A DNA stretch of 64,000 nt from Niebla homalea (taxonomy: Eukaryota > Ascomycota > Lecanoromycetes > Lecanorales > Ramalinaceae): assembly GCA_019925105.1 (NCBI GenBank), contig JAHGAU010000006.1:372001-436000 (forward strand). Reading direction: 5' to 3'. The position numbers were made by a program, and so were the translations under genes. Of the stretch, positions 37,283-49,479 are shown one piece after another (within the stretch, counting starts at the first letter, position 1; each line of letters begins with the position of its first letter). The notes under the pieces are model-generated. The model was not told the origin of the DNA, ran no database searches, and worked only from the letters and a program-made list of their open reading frames with translations.

Positions 37283-37615
37283 TATTAAATTAATTCCATT
37301 AATAGCGCGCCGGCGGGATTAATAAAGGTAAATATAAAAGACGTAACGTTATAATTTAAATACTTAAATACTATTTTAATAAGTAAATTAATAATAAGAT
37401 TAATTCTTAAAGAACTTAAAAAGAATTAAGGTATAACCTTTACTTAAGGTAAAGGTAATAACTACCCCGTTTTACGCCTATTAAGTTACGGCTTATAAAT
37501 AACGTATACCAAAGCCGTTACCAAGGCCCTTTACCAAGGCTTAACGGCCTACCTTGGCGCAGCAGTATAGCGCACCACTGTAACGCCGGCGCAGAGATGG
37601 CGCTAGCTGTTAACA
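37283..37615 (-). repeat. 5' LTR of D1
   Basis: The outer ~115 bp (about 37500-37615) are un-RIPped; the inner part is RIPped (for example ATTAAATTAATTCCATTAATA for GTTAGACTGACTCCGCTGGC plus one base). Confidence 0.93.
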
Positions 37616-37639
37616 ATATTATTATAAGTTTTATTTAAA

Positions 37640-37960
37640 TTAAAACGTATTATATTAAGAATTTCCTATATTATTTTAATAATATCGGTAACTTTTTTAA
37701 TTTAAAGTTATGTATAAGCGGTAATATATTTAATATTATTAAGACTGAATAATATCCTTAAATAAAAACCCTTATTAAAATAAAAAAATCTTATTTTAAT
37801 CGATGGATTTAAGTTATTATTATTTATAAATTTTATTATAAATAGCTATCGTATTTAATCGTTTTATAAGTAATTTAATTAAATACGGAGTCTTTATTCT
37901 ATTTTTTAATTTATTCTTTTAAATTAACCGTCGTTTTCAGCGTAATAAAAAACAAAAATC
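37640..37960 (-). pseudogene. Integrase C-terminal relic of element F
   Basis: The minus strand yields pieces resembling TDGQxxRxNQxIEQxLRI, NDxIRQLFIIKFINNNNL and SIKIRFFYFNKGF. This is the end of the integrase core of fungal Gypsy elements (usually WAQWLPVAEFVDNN and STKISPFFANKGF). Stops are of RIP type. It runs directly into the D1 insertion. Confidence 0.65.
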
Positions 37961-39469
37961 CGGGGGTTAATCTTAAGTTAATATAATAAAGAACGTTATA
38001 TTTTATTAATAAATTAAAGACCGTAATTTAAAATAATATTATTTAAAAAATTGTAATACTTAAATACTTCCTTAATAAAGAATTAAATTATTTTTTTGAT
38101 AAAGGTCCTTTCTTTTTTAACGTAATATAAAATATAATATTAACCCTTAAATAATATATAAATTACCGTACAAATAACGTCCGTATCCTTATATTTAAAT
38201 AATTTAATAATAAAGCTAACCGAAAAATTAATTTATTTTTATTCCGGGATTTTTAATTAATAAAGTAATCTTATAGACTTTTATCGCGGAATTTTAAATT
38301 AAAAATAAATATCGTAATTTAAGATATAATAATTAATATCGTCTTATAAGGTAAGCTAAAAAATAATTAAAAAATAAATTTAATTATATGATCCCGGTTG
38401 GGGTAATTATTAATTAATTTATTATAAGTATACTTTAAGACTTCCGTAATAATTAACGTTAATATTTATAATTTACCTTTATTAATAAGGATATTAAATT
38501 AAACTTTAATACGGATTAAAGGTATATTTTTAAAATTAAATAATTCGTTTTCCGTAATTACTTTCTTAAACTTTATTAAACCTTTATTAATACGGTTAAC
38601 TTCACGGACTTGCTTAAAAAACCTAAGTTCTTTAAGGATTAAATAAACTGGTATCAATATTTTTCTTTTTTATTAAATGTTAAAACCTTAAAGCGCTCAG
38701 AAAATAAGAAAATTTAAAATTAATCTTTAACTTTATTATCGTTATTATTTTATGATTAATAATTAAGCATCCGAATAAAGGTATAAACCTTATTATTTTA
38801 TTTACCCGGGCAGTAAATAACCTTAAAATTAAATTTAAAAAGAATATTAAAATATTTAACTTAACGTTTTATAAACTTTTAACTCTTAATAAAGTACTTT
38901 AAGGCTTAATTATTATTAAAAATATAGAAAGGTTTTTTTATTATTTTTAATTTTAACCGTTAATTCTTTAAATACTGGATAATAATAAAAAGCTTTTTAT
39001 TATAAATATTATAATTATACTTAACCGGTAATATATTCTTAAAATAATAAATTATTAAATATAACTCCCCGGCCTTATTATATTAGGAAAAAATACCGCC
39101 GGAAACGTAATTTAAAGAATTAATCTTAAGGATCGTTTCTTTATCGGGATTATAATAAGTTAATAAGGGGGTTATAATAAGAGCTTCTTTAAGTATTATA
39201 TAAATTTTTTAATACTATAGGGACTATATAAATAAAGTTTCCTTTTTAATAAGCTTTAAAAAAAGTTTTATTATTTTAAAAAATTAAACAATAAATCTTT
39301 AATAAAAGTTATAAAAGCTAATAAATCCTTAAAAGACTTTAAGGTTAATAAGGACCGGTTAATTTTTATTTTTTCTATTTTATCGGGGTTTACTTTAAGT
39401 CCGTTAATAATAAGGATAAAACTTAAAAACTTAATTCATTAAACTTTAAATTTATATTTCTAGATATCT

Positions 39470-40247
39470 ATCCATAAATTAATATTACGTAAACGCTTTA
39501 ATATTAAGTACATATATCGGATATATTCTTTCTTAATAATATTATAAATAATAATATTATTTAAGTAAGCTTAAATAATTTTATTTAAATAATTAAATAA
39601 AACTTTATTTATATATTATTAATATAAAATAAAATTATTAATTAAGCTAAAAAATATAACTTTATACTTAAAAACGTTTAATAAAATAATAAATATCATA
39701 ATGTCTTTATTCTCCGGGTATATATGGAGCTTATTAAAGGCTGCGATAATATTTAAACGGATAATTTATTTATAACCGGTAACTCAGGATAATACCTCTT
39801 TTATCAGGGGAATAAGGTATTGATTCCCCTTAATAATATCCTTAATATTACGGTAATTCACGTATAGTCATAAGTTATTATTAAACTTAAGGGTAAAAAG
39901 GAAGTTTATAAGGGGTTTTATTAGGCTTAATAAATCCTTTTTCCAAATTTTCGGTAATATATTTTTTTTAATTTTTAAAGCTTATAACCTAAAAGCGGAT
40001 AAATATAACTCCGGGTGGCAATTTTTTTAGAGGTTAAGTTAATCTTATAATTATAGTCCCGATATAGGGGTAATTTATTTACCGTTATACGATTAAAGAT
40101 ATCCTTAAAATTATAATATTTCGTTAAAAGTTTAATTATAATTTTATTTATAAAAGCTATTTTTTTAAAGTTATCTTTATAAATTATTATAACGGAAATA
40201 TTGGTTAAAGTATTATTAAGGACATCCAGGTAATTATTTAAATCCAT
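39470..40247 (-). pseudogene. Reverse transcriptase relic of element F
   Basis: The 90-aa frame 40247..39975 (MDLNNYLDVLNNTLTNISVI..., ending LPLYRDYNYKINLTSKK, then IATRSYIYPLLGYKL) is the N-terminal part of Gypsy RT (usually HRPYDHKIDL and PLYPLS). After frame changes it goes on as LEKGFIKPNKTPYKLPF, LYVNYRNIKDIIKGNQYLIP, RLNIIAAFNKLHIYPENKD and AYLNNIIIYN. The catalytic YLDD box is YLNN (codons at 39567..39556 on the minus strand), both Asp changed to Asn by G to A. Not a functional gene. Confidence 0.85.
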
Positions 40248-42375
40248 TATTAAAGTATAAAAAATCTTAATCTTTTTCTTTTTTTAAGTTTTTATAATAA
40301 TATAAAAGACCGCCGTATTAATAACTTTGATTTAGAAAAACTTTTTTTCCTTAATAAGCTTTAAGAAAGGAAGGTTATTTAATAATTATTTTTTCCCCGG
40401 AATTTTAATAACTTTTATTTTTTATTTTTTAAGAGTAGATTTAAAGCTTAAGAAATTAAGGCTATAATTTAACAGAACTCCGGAATAAGCTTTATATTTT
40501 AATAGTTAACTTTGTTATAATTATATTAATTTAATATAAAAAAGATTTATTAATTATAAGATAAATAAATACGTAATATTATTTTATTTAAGGTTTTTTT
40601 AAGGATTATATTGTATATTTTAAGCCGGATATTAAATATAGGGGATTGGCTTTTTAAGTAACCCTTTATAATTAATTGGAAATAAATTATATAAATAATA
40701 GGTTATAAATATTTTCCCTTATAGTTTTAAATCGGCTTAAGTCAAAAAAGGGCTAAAAAAGAAATTCAAAGTATTACGTAAACTTAAGGGATAATTTATT
40801 TATTAATAAAATAATAATTAATAATATTTAAATTAACTAAAAAAGATAAAAAAAATATATTAATCTTTATAATTTATAATATAATATTTTAAATTAACTT
40901 AAAAAAAGATCTTAATTTATAAACCCGTTAATAATCCAGGGTTTATTATCTTAAACGTTAAAAGGGTCTTTAATATTATTAATATACCCGATTATAAAGG
41001 TTTAAAAGCAATATACATATTCGTCCTTTATAATAACTTTTATAGAACTTAATCTTTTATTAATCCGTCCGAATCCCTTAATAAGGTAGTTTTAAAAATA
41101 TAAAAGATCTGGTTATTAAGGTCTTAGGTAGGTTTTTTATTTAAATCTTAAATAATATAATAAACTTAAACCGAGCGTTCCTGGGTATTATTACGGTTAT
41201 ATTAACGTTAAGGGTAATTAGCTTAAAAATAATTCTTTTAATAGGTAAAGTATTTAACGTTTAATAAAGGGGCTAACTTTATAACGGCGGAAATAATTTA
41301 TCGGAAACCGGACCCTTTAAAACCTTTTATTTTACCGGTAAATTTAAAGGAAGTAATACGGGTTCTTATAGTTTTTTTAATTTCCTTAATAAGGGCTTTA
41401 TTAAGCTTAAAGGTTTTCTATTAACGGTAGTATTCTGAACGTTAAAAATAATCTATCCTTTTTAAGGATCCCCGGGTTTCTTTTAGGTTATTTAAGTTAT
41501 AGCTTCCTTAAAAAAGATTTTTATAAAGCCAATTAAAAAGTCGGATAATTAATTTACGGATTATAATTTTCGGGTTTTTCTTAAGATTTACGTACTTAAA
41601 AACCTTAATTAAACGGATAAAATTAAAATAAAACGTTATAAATTTATCTTTATTAATTATTTACAAGGCTTAAAATTATTAATCTGGTTTTCTTTTTAAT
41701 TAACATTTTTAAAAATTTAATTTAAGAAAATCTAACATTCCTTAAAAGTTTAAAAACTTAGTAAAGTATTTTTATTATATTTTGTTTTTAATTATTTCAG
41801 GACTTTTAAGCTTAATAATATTAAAATATAATTAACTTAAGTTTATACGGTTGGATATTAATCTTTATTAATATAAAGTTTAATAATAACGTGGCGTTTA
41901 AAAAACCAATATTAATTACGGTTTTCTTTTATAAAGGGTTCCGGATCCTTAATTTTAATAAACTTAAGCTTTTCATAAAAGGTTAAAAATAACGTAAATT
42001 AATAAGGTAAAAAAGCTAGATTATTCCGTTAGAGATTTTTAAGCTTAATAATAAGGTTTATGTTTTAATTTTCCAGTTTATAATTACGGATTTTTAACGC
42101 CGTTAAACGGTTTATACCTTCCGGAAGAAAAAAACCTTTGAAGTTTTGCCGTTATAAATAAATAATTTAATTAATCTTTAATTATAGGTCCCTCTTAATA
42201 TCGTTTAATTCCATTCAAAGGATTTATACTTTATCGTTAACGTCCTTATAATATTATATATCGACGTTATATTCTTAATATAGAAAATTTAATTACTTTA
42301 AGAATTCCTTAAATTTCTTAAGTATTACGGATTAAAAAATAAAATAAGTAAAAGTCTTTATAAAGTAAAAAGTAC

Positions 42376-42440
42376 GTTTAATTAATTCCTTTAAAGTAAT
42401 ACCCTTTAATTAATTCCTTTAAAGTAATACCCTTTAATTT
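42376..42440. repeat. Tandem duplication of about 29 bp
   Basis: Two exact head-to-tail copies of a unit containing CTTTAAAGTAATACCCTTTA, in the leader region of element F. Confidence 0.8.
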
Positions 42441-42775
42441 ATAATAAGGTTAATAAGTAAAATATTCTTTATATCCCCCGTAATAATTATTTAAAACCGG
42501 GTTCTTTATTATTAAGTAATTTATTGGGTTTCCATCTTTTTTACTTAATTAAAAAAAAGTTTTATCTTCCATAAATTATGTTAATTAATCGGGGTCCCTT
42601 TAAGAACCGCTTTATAAGTTATATTTAAAATCCGTAAAAGCCTTTAATTAAAAAGGTTATTAAGGTTTATTATCTATAATTACGGTAAATAAAGTATAAG
42701 TGAAAGGTAAATTAAGGTAAGAAAAGGAAGGAGGTAAATAAAAGAAAAAGAAAGGAAGAAGGAAAAGGACGGGTT

Positions 42776-42935
42776 TGTGTTATATGCATACATAGCATAG
42801 GGGATGCGCGGGAGCATTCATAGGTATAGGACACTCTTTGTACGTAGAGGACAGATGATCCTTAGGATCTTATCTGCATTTAGGTAGAATTATTATTTAT
42901 ATATTATTACACTTTTTAATCTATATACCAATAAA
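42776..42935 (+). mobile_element. LTR-like segment E followed by a TGGTAG primer site
   Basis: Begins TGTGTTATATGCATACATAG and reaches CCAATAAA, directly followed by TGGTAGTAATAGCT (42936 on). That is the un-RIPped form of the primer-binding site seen in RIPped form after the 5' LTRs of A, B and C. It is therefore probably a 5' LTR of a related short element. No second LTR was found; the LINE may have truncated it. Confidence 0.5.
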
Positions 42936-42949
42936 TGGTAGTAATAGCT

Positions 42950-43640
42950 ACTTATATTAATATTATATCAATATATATTATAAGATCCGCCAATATGAAC
43001 TAAGGTATCAGTTTATTAACCGTAGCGAATACTTTTCTTATAACGGCATTAAAGGTATTAATTTCGTATCCTTTAAAATACCGTTTTTAATTTATTTTTA
43101 AATAAATTTAGAGAAAGATTAAAAACGGTATTATAAAGAAGATATATATATTATAAGCCTTTTAAGTATTACCGGATTTTAACATTATTATTTTAATATA
43201 TTAATTAAACGTTTTATTAAAATCCAATAACTTAATAACCGCGATAATTTTATATTTAATTTTAAAAAAAAATATTTAAATAATCGAGAATAATTAATAA
43301 TTAAGTAACTTAAGAATTATATTTACCGTAAATAGATTATTTCGGTTAAAATATTTTCAAGTTATAGAACTTACTACTTCTTTTTTTAATTTAATTTTTA
43401 AAAACTGGATTTTAAATTTTTTATTATTTTAACGTAATATTCTATACTTCGAAAACGCTTTATTATCGTTATAATTGTTAAGATCGTTATTAACCTTAAT
43501 AAAATTAAGCAGATTTAAATTATATCGATACAGTTAAAGTCCTTAGAAACTTAATATTATAAGATTATTACTTTTATTAAATAATTTTTTATTATTATAA
43601 TAACTATTAGATAACTTTTTTATATAATAATCCCGATATG
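42950..43640. other. AT-rich RIP-mutated DNA, possible interior of element E
   Basis: Weakly similar to the start of the interior of element A. No domain recognised. Confidence 0.4.
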
Positions 43641-43662
43641 AAATAGAAGGTCGATAAGGAGA

Positions 43663-43797
43663 ATGGCGACGAATAACGGGACCTTAGAGGTTCAAAACGA
43701 TGCACGCGTGCATAGCTTAAGTAATAATAAGGTAAGTGCCTTAAGTACGATAAGCGGAAGCGGAGTAAGGGTAAAGGTAAAAAGGGTAAAAGGGTAG
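43663..43797 (+). pseudogene. ORF1 start of the LINE
   Basis: ATG with a preceding purine-rich AAGGAGA, followed by 44 sense codons in nearly un-RIPped sequence, then TAG. Further downstream frames are interrupted. ORF1 of Tad-like LINEs encodes a Gag-like RNA-binding protein; the zinc-knuckle part was not resolved here. Confidence 0.5.
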
Positions 43798-45849
43798 ACG
43801 GCCCCTATTAACGGAAATAATGGTAATTTATACGGACAATACAATAAATATATAATAAAGAACTCTTAAATTAAATAAAAAGTCTATAGTTAACGAAATA
43901 CGCATAAAAGGACGCGTATAACGCATAAAAATAACGTAATTATAAAAGGTAAATAAAGGATAAAAGAAACGGGGATAATACGCGGCGACGGATAAAAGGT
44001 AAACGGGGGTAAAGAAGGCCTTATTAAGTATATATAAACTGGGAAAGAGCCGGGCGATGGTAAAAAAGTATCGGGTAATTAAAGATAAGTTATAAAAAAG
44101 GGTAATTATTAAATACGCGGAGGGAATATAATAAAGGAAAAAACGGTAAAAACGTTAAAAAGTTTCCTTATAATTAAATAAAAGGATATTATATTAAAAA
44201 TTTAACCGATACTATAGATTAAATTATAAAGGGTAAAAAACTTTTACGTAAAGGCAAAAGCGGAATTAAAGGATTTAAAGAGGCTACGCAGAGTTTAAAA
44301 AACGTTTACGAAAATACCGGCGAAAGGAGGTAAAAGGAATTAAAAAGGTTATATATGAAATAAGGGAATAACGGGAGAAGCTTTACGGATAAGGGTAAAG
44401 GTAAACTAAGTAATAAAGGCTATGAAAGTAACGCTTATATTAATGGTAAAAAAAATAAAAGTTAAGGAGAAAACGGTAATATTAAGGAAGGCGAGGATAG
44501 TAATTATATAATTATTGGGTAAAAAGGAAAGGAATATAATTATGAAAATAAGCCTTTTATAATTAATAAAGGCATTTAAAGTAACGGAAAAGCCGTTAAT
44601 AAAGTAAATTATCGCAATATATAAACTATAAAGTAAGGATATCCTCCTTAATATAACCTTATTAAAAACGAAAAAGAAGCTTAAAAAGTCAAAAGGATAA
44701 ACCGGTAAAGGAGGATATAAAACGGTAAAAATATTACGGTAATTATTTATTATCGTAATAAACGGGATATACTTAATAAGGTTTATAAGAAAGGAAAAGG
44801 AGGTTATTTTAAGACGGATAAAAAGGGAAAATATAATCCTTTATCCTAAGCTAAAGATCGTTAATTATAGCCTTCTTTCCGTAATAAAGAGGCTAAATAC
44901 CTTTAACTAGATAAAGAGGTACTTTATAGTTATTTTAAGCGTAACGTTAATAAAAATATATAACGATATCCTTAATAAAGGGGTAATAAAGGGTGGGTCC
45001 CTTAAATTAATAAGGTTATAAGACCCAGCGGTAGATATTTATTAATATTTTAAATATTAAAAATACGGATATATTATTATAAGGTACTTAAATAATATAA
45101 AGTATATAATATACGTTAAAGGGTATAATATATATAAATACGTAAGCTTAATAATAAAGGGCTTAATAAAGAATACGCCGAAATATATAACGTATAGGAA
45201 TAATAATTACTTAACGTAAAACTTATAATATATAATAAGGGTTAAGGAAATTTAATATAGGGAAATTAAAATAGCGGTTAAGGTTTAACGTTATAATTTA
45301 TATAAATTTAAATTAATAAAATAATTAAGGATAATCTTAAAATATAAACGGAGCCCGTTAAATAAGGAAAAATAAAGCATAATAATTAATAATATAAAAA
45401 AGAAAAAGCTTATAGCAATATTAATCCTTAAGGTCGGCCGCCCGACCGGGATAATTATTATAATAAAAAGTTTAAAATAAATTATACTTAAGTTTAAAAA
45501 GAAACTATTTATATAAATAAAAGTCGATAAAAAGAATTTAATAAAAGTTAATATATAATACGTTTATACTTTTGAGGGTAATATAATATAACGTACGTAA
45601 GGAAGTAATTAAACTTATAATATTAATATTTAGATTTAAGGAAATAAAGGATATTAATATTATAATAATATAAAAGCCGCCGTATAGCCCGTATATATAC
45701 TTTTTAATTAACCCGGGAAATAGTTTTTATTTAACCTTTAAAGTAAACGAAAAAATATAGATATATTTCTTTATAAATAAAAAATTAAATATAATATATA
45801 TTCCGAATTATATAAAAAAAAAATATTAAAAGAAACCTAAATATCTATA

Positions 45850-48800
45850 ATATATATAATCCGCCGCCGGTTAATAAAAAGGGGCCCTTTATAATCCCGT
45901 TATTTAAGGAGGTTATAACTATATTTAATAAGTACCTCTTAATAGAAAACTTTAATCTTTATTATATTAAATAAAATAAAGAAGAGCGTATAATTAATTA
46001 CGTTAAGTTTAAGGACTTATTAATAGTTATTACTTAATTTAATTTCGCGTTATTAATACTAAAAGAAATTATAATATAAAAAGGTTAAAAATTTAAGATT
46101 ACGATTAACTTAGCGTTTAACTTAAAAGGTATCGTTAATACGGTTATTATATACGGGCTATAAAAGGACTTAAAATATAATTCGGACTATATACCGATAT
46201 AAATAACCTTAGACTAAACCGTTAATACGACCTTATTATTACCGGTAAGGAAGGTATAGAAAACGGCTAAAGAAATAGAGGTTTATATAAAAGTAAAGGA
46301 AACAATAATATAATTTACGGACCTCCCTTAACTGGATAATAAAGACCGGATTAATTTCTTTATAAAGTGAATAATAAAGGTATTAAACGAAATAATCGAT
46401 AAAATAATCCCGTTAATAAAACCTTCTTAAAGAGTTAAAACTTATTAAAATAAAGGGTATATAATTACGATTATAAAAACGAAAAGATTAATTAAGTAGG
46501 CTTTTAAGTATAAGAATTAAGAGATACTTAATTAATTAAGGGTTATTTAAGAAGAAAAGGAAAAGACTATTAAGAAAATTAAATAAATATACTTTTAATT
46601 TACGGTATATAACTTAACGGTTTTATTTCGTAATATTTAAAAGTTAATAAAGTATAATAAGTAACGGAGTAAAAAATTTAAGTTTATCTTTAAATTCCCG
46701 TCCCTTAAAAGACTTAATAATATATTAATTAATACTTTTAATAATAAAATCGAAACCCTTAAAAAAGCATTTTTCTTTCTTCCGCCAGAAATTAATTTAA
46801 ACGATATTAATAGCGTTACGTACCTTAACCCTATATTAATAAATAAAATAATAATATAAGATATAACAATTAAAGCGATTAATAAATTAAAGAAGGATAA
46901 AGCCCCGGGATTAAATAAGATTCTTAATAGATTCTTATTAATAGTAGCTTTACCGTTTAAGAAAGTCTTTATTTACCTTTTTTAAATATACCTTAATATT
47001 AATTATTATTTACGTAAGTTTAAGGAAATAAAGATAATTATTTTTAAAAAGTTTATTAAGCCGGATTACTTTAAGGTAAAGTCTTATAGACTTATTATAC
47101 TTTTATATACGTTAAGGAAGACCTTAAAAACGGTAATAATAAAAATCTTTAGCGATTATATAGAGAATTACGGACTTTTCCCCAATTAATAAATAAGAGT
47201 AAAAAGAGGTTAATTAATAAAAATAACTTTTAAAGGACTAATTAATAATATATATATAGTATAAAGTTACGGGAAGAAATATATTATAAGTCTTCTTTCT
47301 CTTAATATTATAAATATTTTTAATAAAATAAATTATTAAAGGTTATTATATAATTTAAGGAAAAAGGGAATATTATCCTTTTTAATTAAATAAATGAAAA
47401 GTTTTTGAAGCGATTAAGCTATATTAATTAATTTAAAATAAAAAATAAGTTTAATAAAGCCTATTATAACGGGGATTCCTTAAAAATCGTTTATTTCTTT
47501 TATATTATTTTTATTTTTTAACGGTTTATTAATTAAGGAGCTTATTAAATTAAAATAAAAAGTTTAAATTAAAAGCTTTATTAATAACGTTTACTTTTTA
47601 ATTTATAGTATTTCTATATATATAAATTATTTAAAATTAAAATAAACTTATAAAGTCTATCTTTAATAAATAAGAATTTACGGGACTTAATTTATACTAT
47701 ATAAATATAAGCTTATTTATATAATTAAAAGCTTAAAGCTATACAATATAATAATTATAATAAATTTAAATAAAATTATAATAAAGCCGGATATTAATAT
47801 TAAAGTCCTTAACCTTTAAATAAATAAAAAGCTCGATTAAAAGATTATATAAAAAAAGTTTAAAAGAAAATAACTTTATAAGAAAAAAGCCTTATTTATC
47901 TTACCGTATTAATATAAAGAGTTACGTTATAGAAGGCCCGGATTATTTATTAAGCTATAATAAAATTAATTATAATATACGTTACGGTTATTTAATATAT
48001 ACTTAAGGGTACTCCGGGATATAAGAAAAAGCTTATTTAAATATTATAGAAAGTCCAGAATTAATATTTAAGAGTAATTAACGGTACTTATAAAGTAACC
48101 TTTATCCCGGTATTAAAATTTAAGATTTTTATACCGTTAATTAAAATCATATTAAATTAAACAATCGCTTAAATAAGGTTAAAAAAATATATATATTTAA
48201 TTACGATAATAGGAAACGGGCGGATCCGTTAAAATCTTAATAAGCCTTAAGTTAAAAAAAAGTAAATTAAAGATATTTATCCCTTTTTTTATTAAGATAA
48301 AATAGGAATAAATTAAAGATATTTATCCCTTTTTTTATTAAGATAAAATAGGAATAAATTAAGAAGGAAATTAACTTTACCGGTATCCCGGAGGTTAATT
48401 TAAGTATATATAAATTCTTATTAAATATAAAAGAAACTGAAATTAAAAGGATTTAAAGAATAAAAACTATAATAATTACCTTATAAGGTATAATAAAATA
48501 AATTAAACGTTAACGGAAATATAAAGATTTTATATTTTAAGGTTATTATTATTTAACTTTTAATAAGAAAAAGATTATTAATAAGTATTTCCGCCGCTAT
48601 AATATTATAAGGAAGGGTAATAATATATTAATAATTTAACTCCGGACGGATAAAAACGGTTTAACTTATTTCTTATTTATTATATATACCAGAAGTCGGA
48701 TAAACGCCGGATATAAATATAAATAAAGAAAATAAGACGCTATATATATCCTTATTTCTTATCCTTTATTTACGGAGGTTAAGTTAAAATTTATAATAAA
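45850..48800 (+). pseudogene. ORF2 relic of the LINE (endonuclease, RT, C-terminal domain)
   Basis: By conceptual translation: an endonuclease-like start reading PP-V-KKGPFIIPLFKE at about 45.86 kb; RT motif INKLKKDKAPGLNKILNRFL from about 46875 (usually LPKDKAPGPDGIPNRFL); YFKVKSYRLIILLYTLRKTL (usually YRPIALLSTLGK); SLLSLNIINIFNKI (usually SLDVAGAFDRV); GIP-stop-KSFISFILFLFFN from 47472 (usually GIPQGSPLSPILFLFFN); SFINN at 47574-47588 for the FADD/FVDD box with both Asp as Asn; then YGT-stop-FILYKYKLIYI (usually HGAKFAPEKYELIHF). A C-terminal QLRTGK-GL--FL type segment lies near 48.64 kb. Inactive. Confidence 0.83.
48263..48362 (+). repeat. 46-bp tandem duplication in the LINE
   Basis: Two identical 46-bp units starting at 48263 and 48309, containing AAAGATATTTATCCC and AAGATAAAATAGGAA. 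As the copies are identical although the region is RIPped, the duplication is younger than the RIP. Confidence 0.85.
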
Positions 48801-49479
48801 AATTAATACTTATAATTACCGTTAATTATTATTTATAAAATAAAGTATCCGGGTAGCTTTTAAGTTTATAATATTTATTAGATTATTACTATAGTTTAAG
48901 CTTATTATAAAGATAAATAAAGTTATTAAAAACCTTACGGAAAAGGCTTATTACCGGTTAAGGAAGAAAAAGAGAAGCAGAAACTAATTATATTAATTAT
49001 ATAAACCGGAAAACATCTTTTATAGCTATAAAGATATAATAATAAACGCTTATTAAAAGTCCTTAAAAAAGTTAATAACGATAATAATATAAAAGGGGTA
49101 TATATTAAGTACGTAAGTATTAATAAAGATATTTAAAGGTATTATATAAAATTAAGGTAATATAAATATATAAAGGAATAGAAAAGTAATAAGCTTAAAA
49201 ATAACCCTAATAAAGATATGGTTATAATATTATGGATTTTCTTAAGGAAGTTAAAATATAAGAAGTATATAAATAGATTATTACTTTCTAAACGGCCGTT
49301 AATATCCTTTACCTTAAGGGATAAAGGATAAAGGCCTAGTAAATACCGGTTTTTATCTTAACGTCATAAGTATTAAGTTTTTACGGTTATTAGTAAGGCT
49401 AAAAGGCCGCGTATTAAGGAACGCCGGAATTAACTTAACTAGACCCGTAGTATAAATCAATCAATCAATTAATCAATAA

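Larger units (their letters stand above)
29951..37615 (-). mobile_element. Complete Gypsy LTR retrotransposon D1, nested in F
   Basis: A 7665-bp element on the minus strand, with a 333-bp 5' LTR (37283-37615), a 336-bp 3' LTR (29951-30286) and a perfect target duplication ATATT (29946-29950 and 37616-37620). On the minus strand a purine tract AAAAAGGGAGA precedes the 3' LTR. The pol relic mirrors that of D2. Dense RIP has destroyed all frames, but the outermost ends of both LTRs are intact (TGTTAACAGCTAGCGCCATC at the 5' end on the minus strand). It is inserted in the integrase region of element F. Confidence 0.95.
37616..42770 (-). mobile_element. Right part of Gypsy element F (approximate right limit)
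   Basis: Minus-strand Gypsy element older than D1. Transcription order from the right: pyrimidine-rich leader (purine-rich on the plus strand, 42710-42770), presumed gag, pol start at 40247, RT at about 39.93-39.47 kb, and the integrase C-terminal half at about 37.96-37.64 kb. The rest lies left of D1. The reading frame is less destroyed than in D or G. LTRs were not delimited. Confidence 0.7.
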
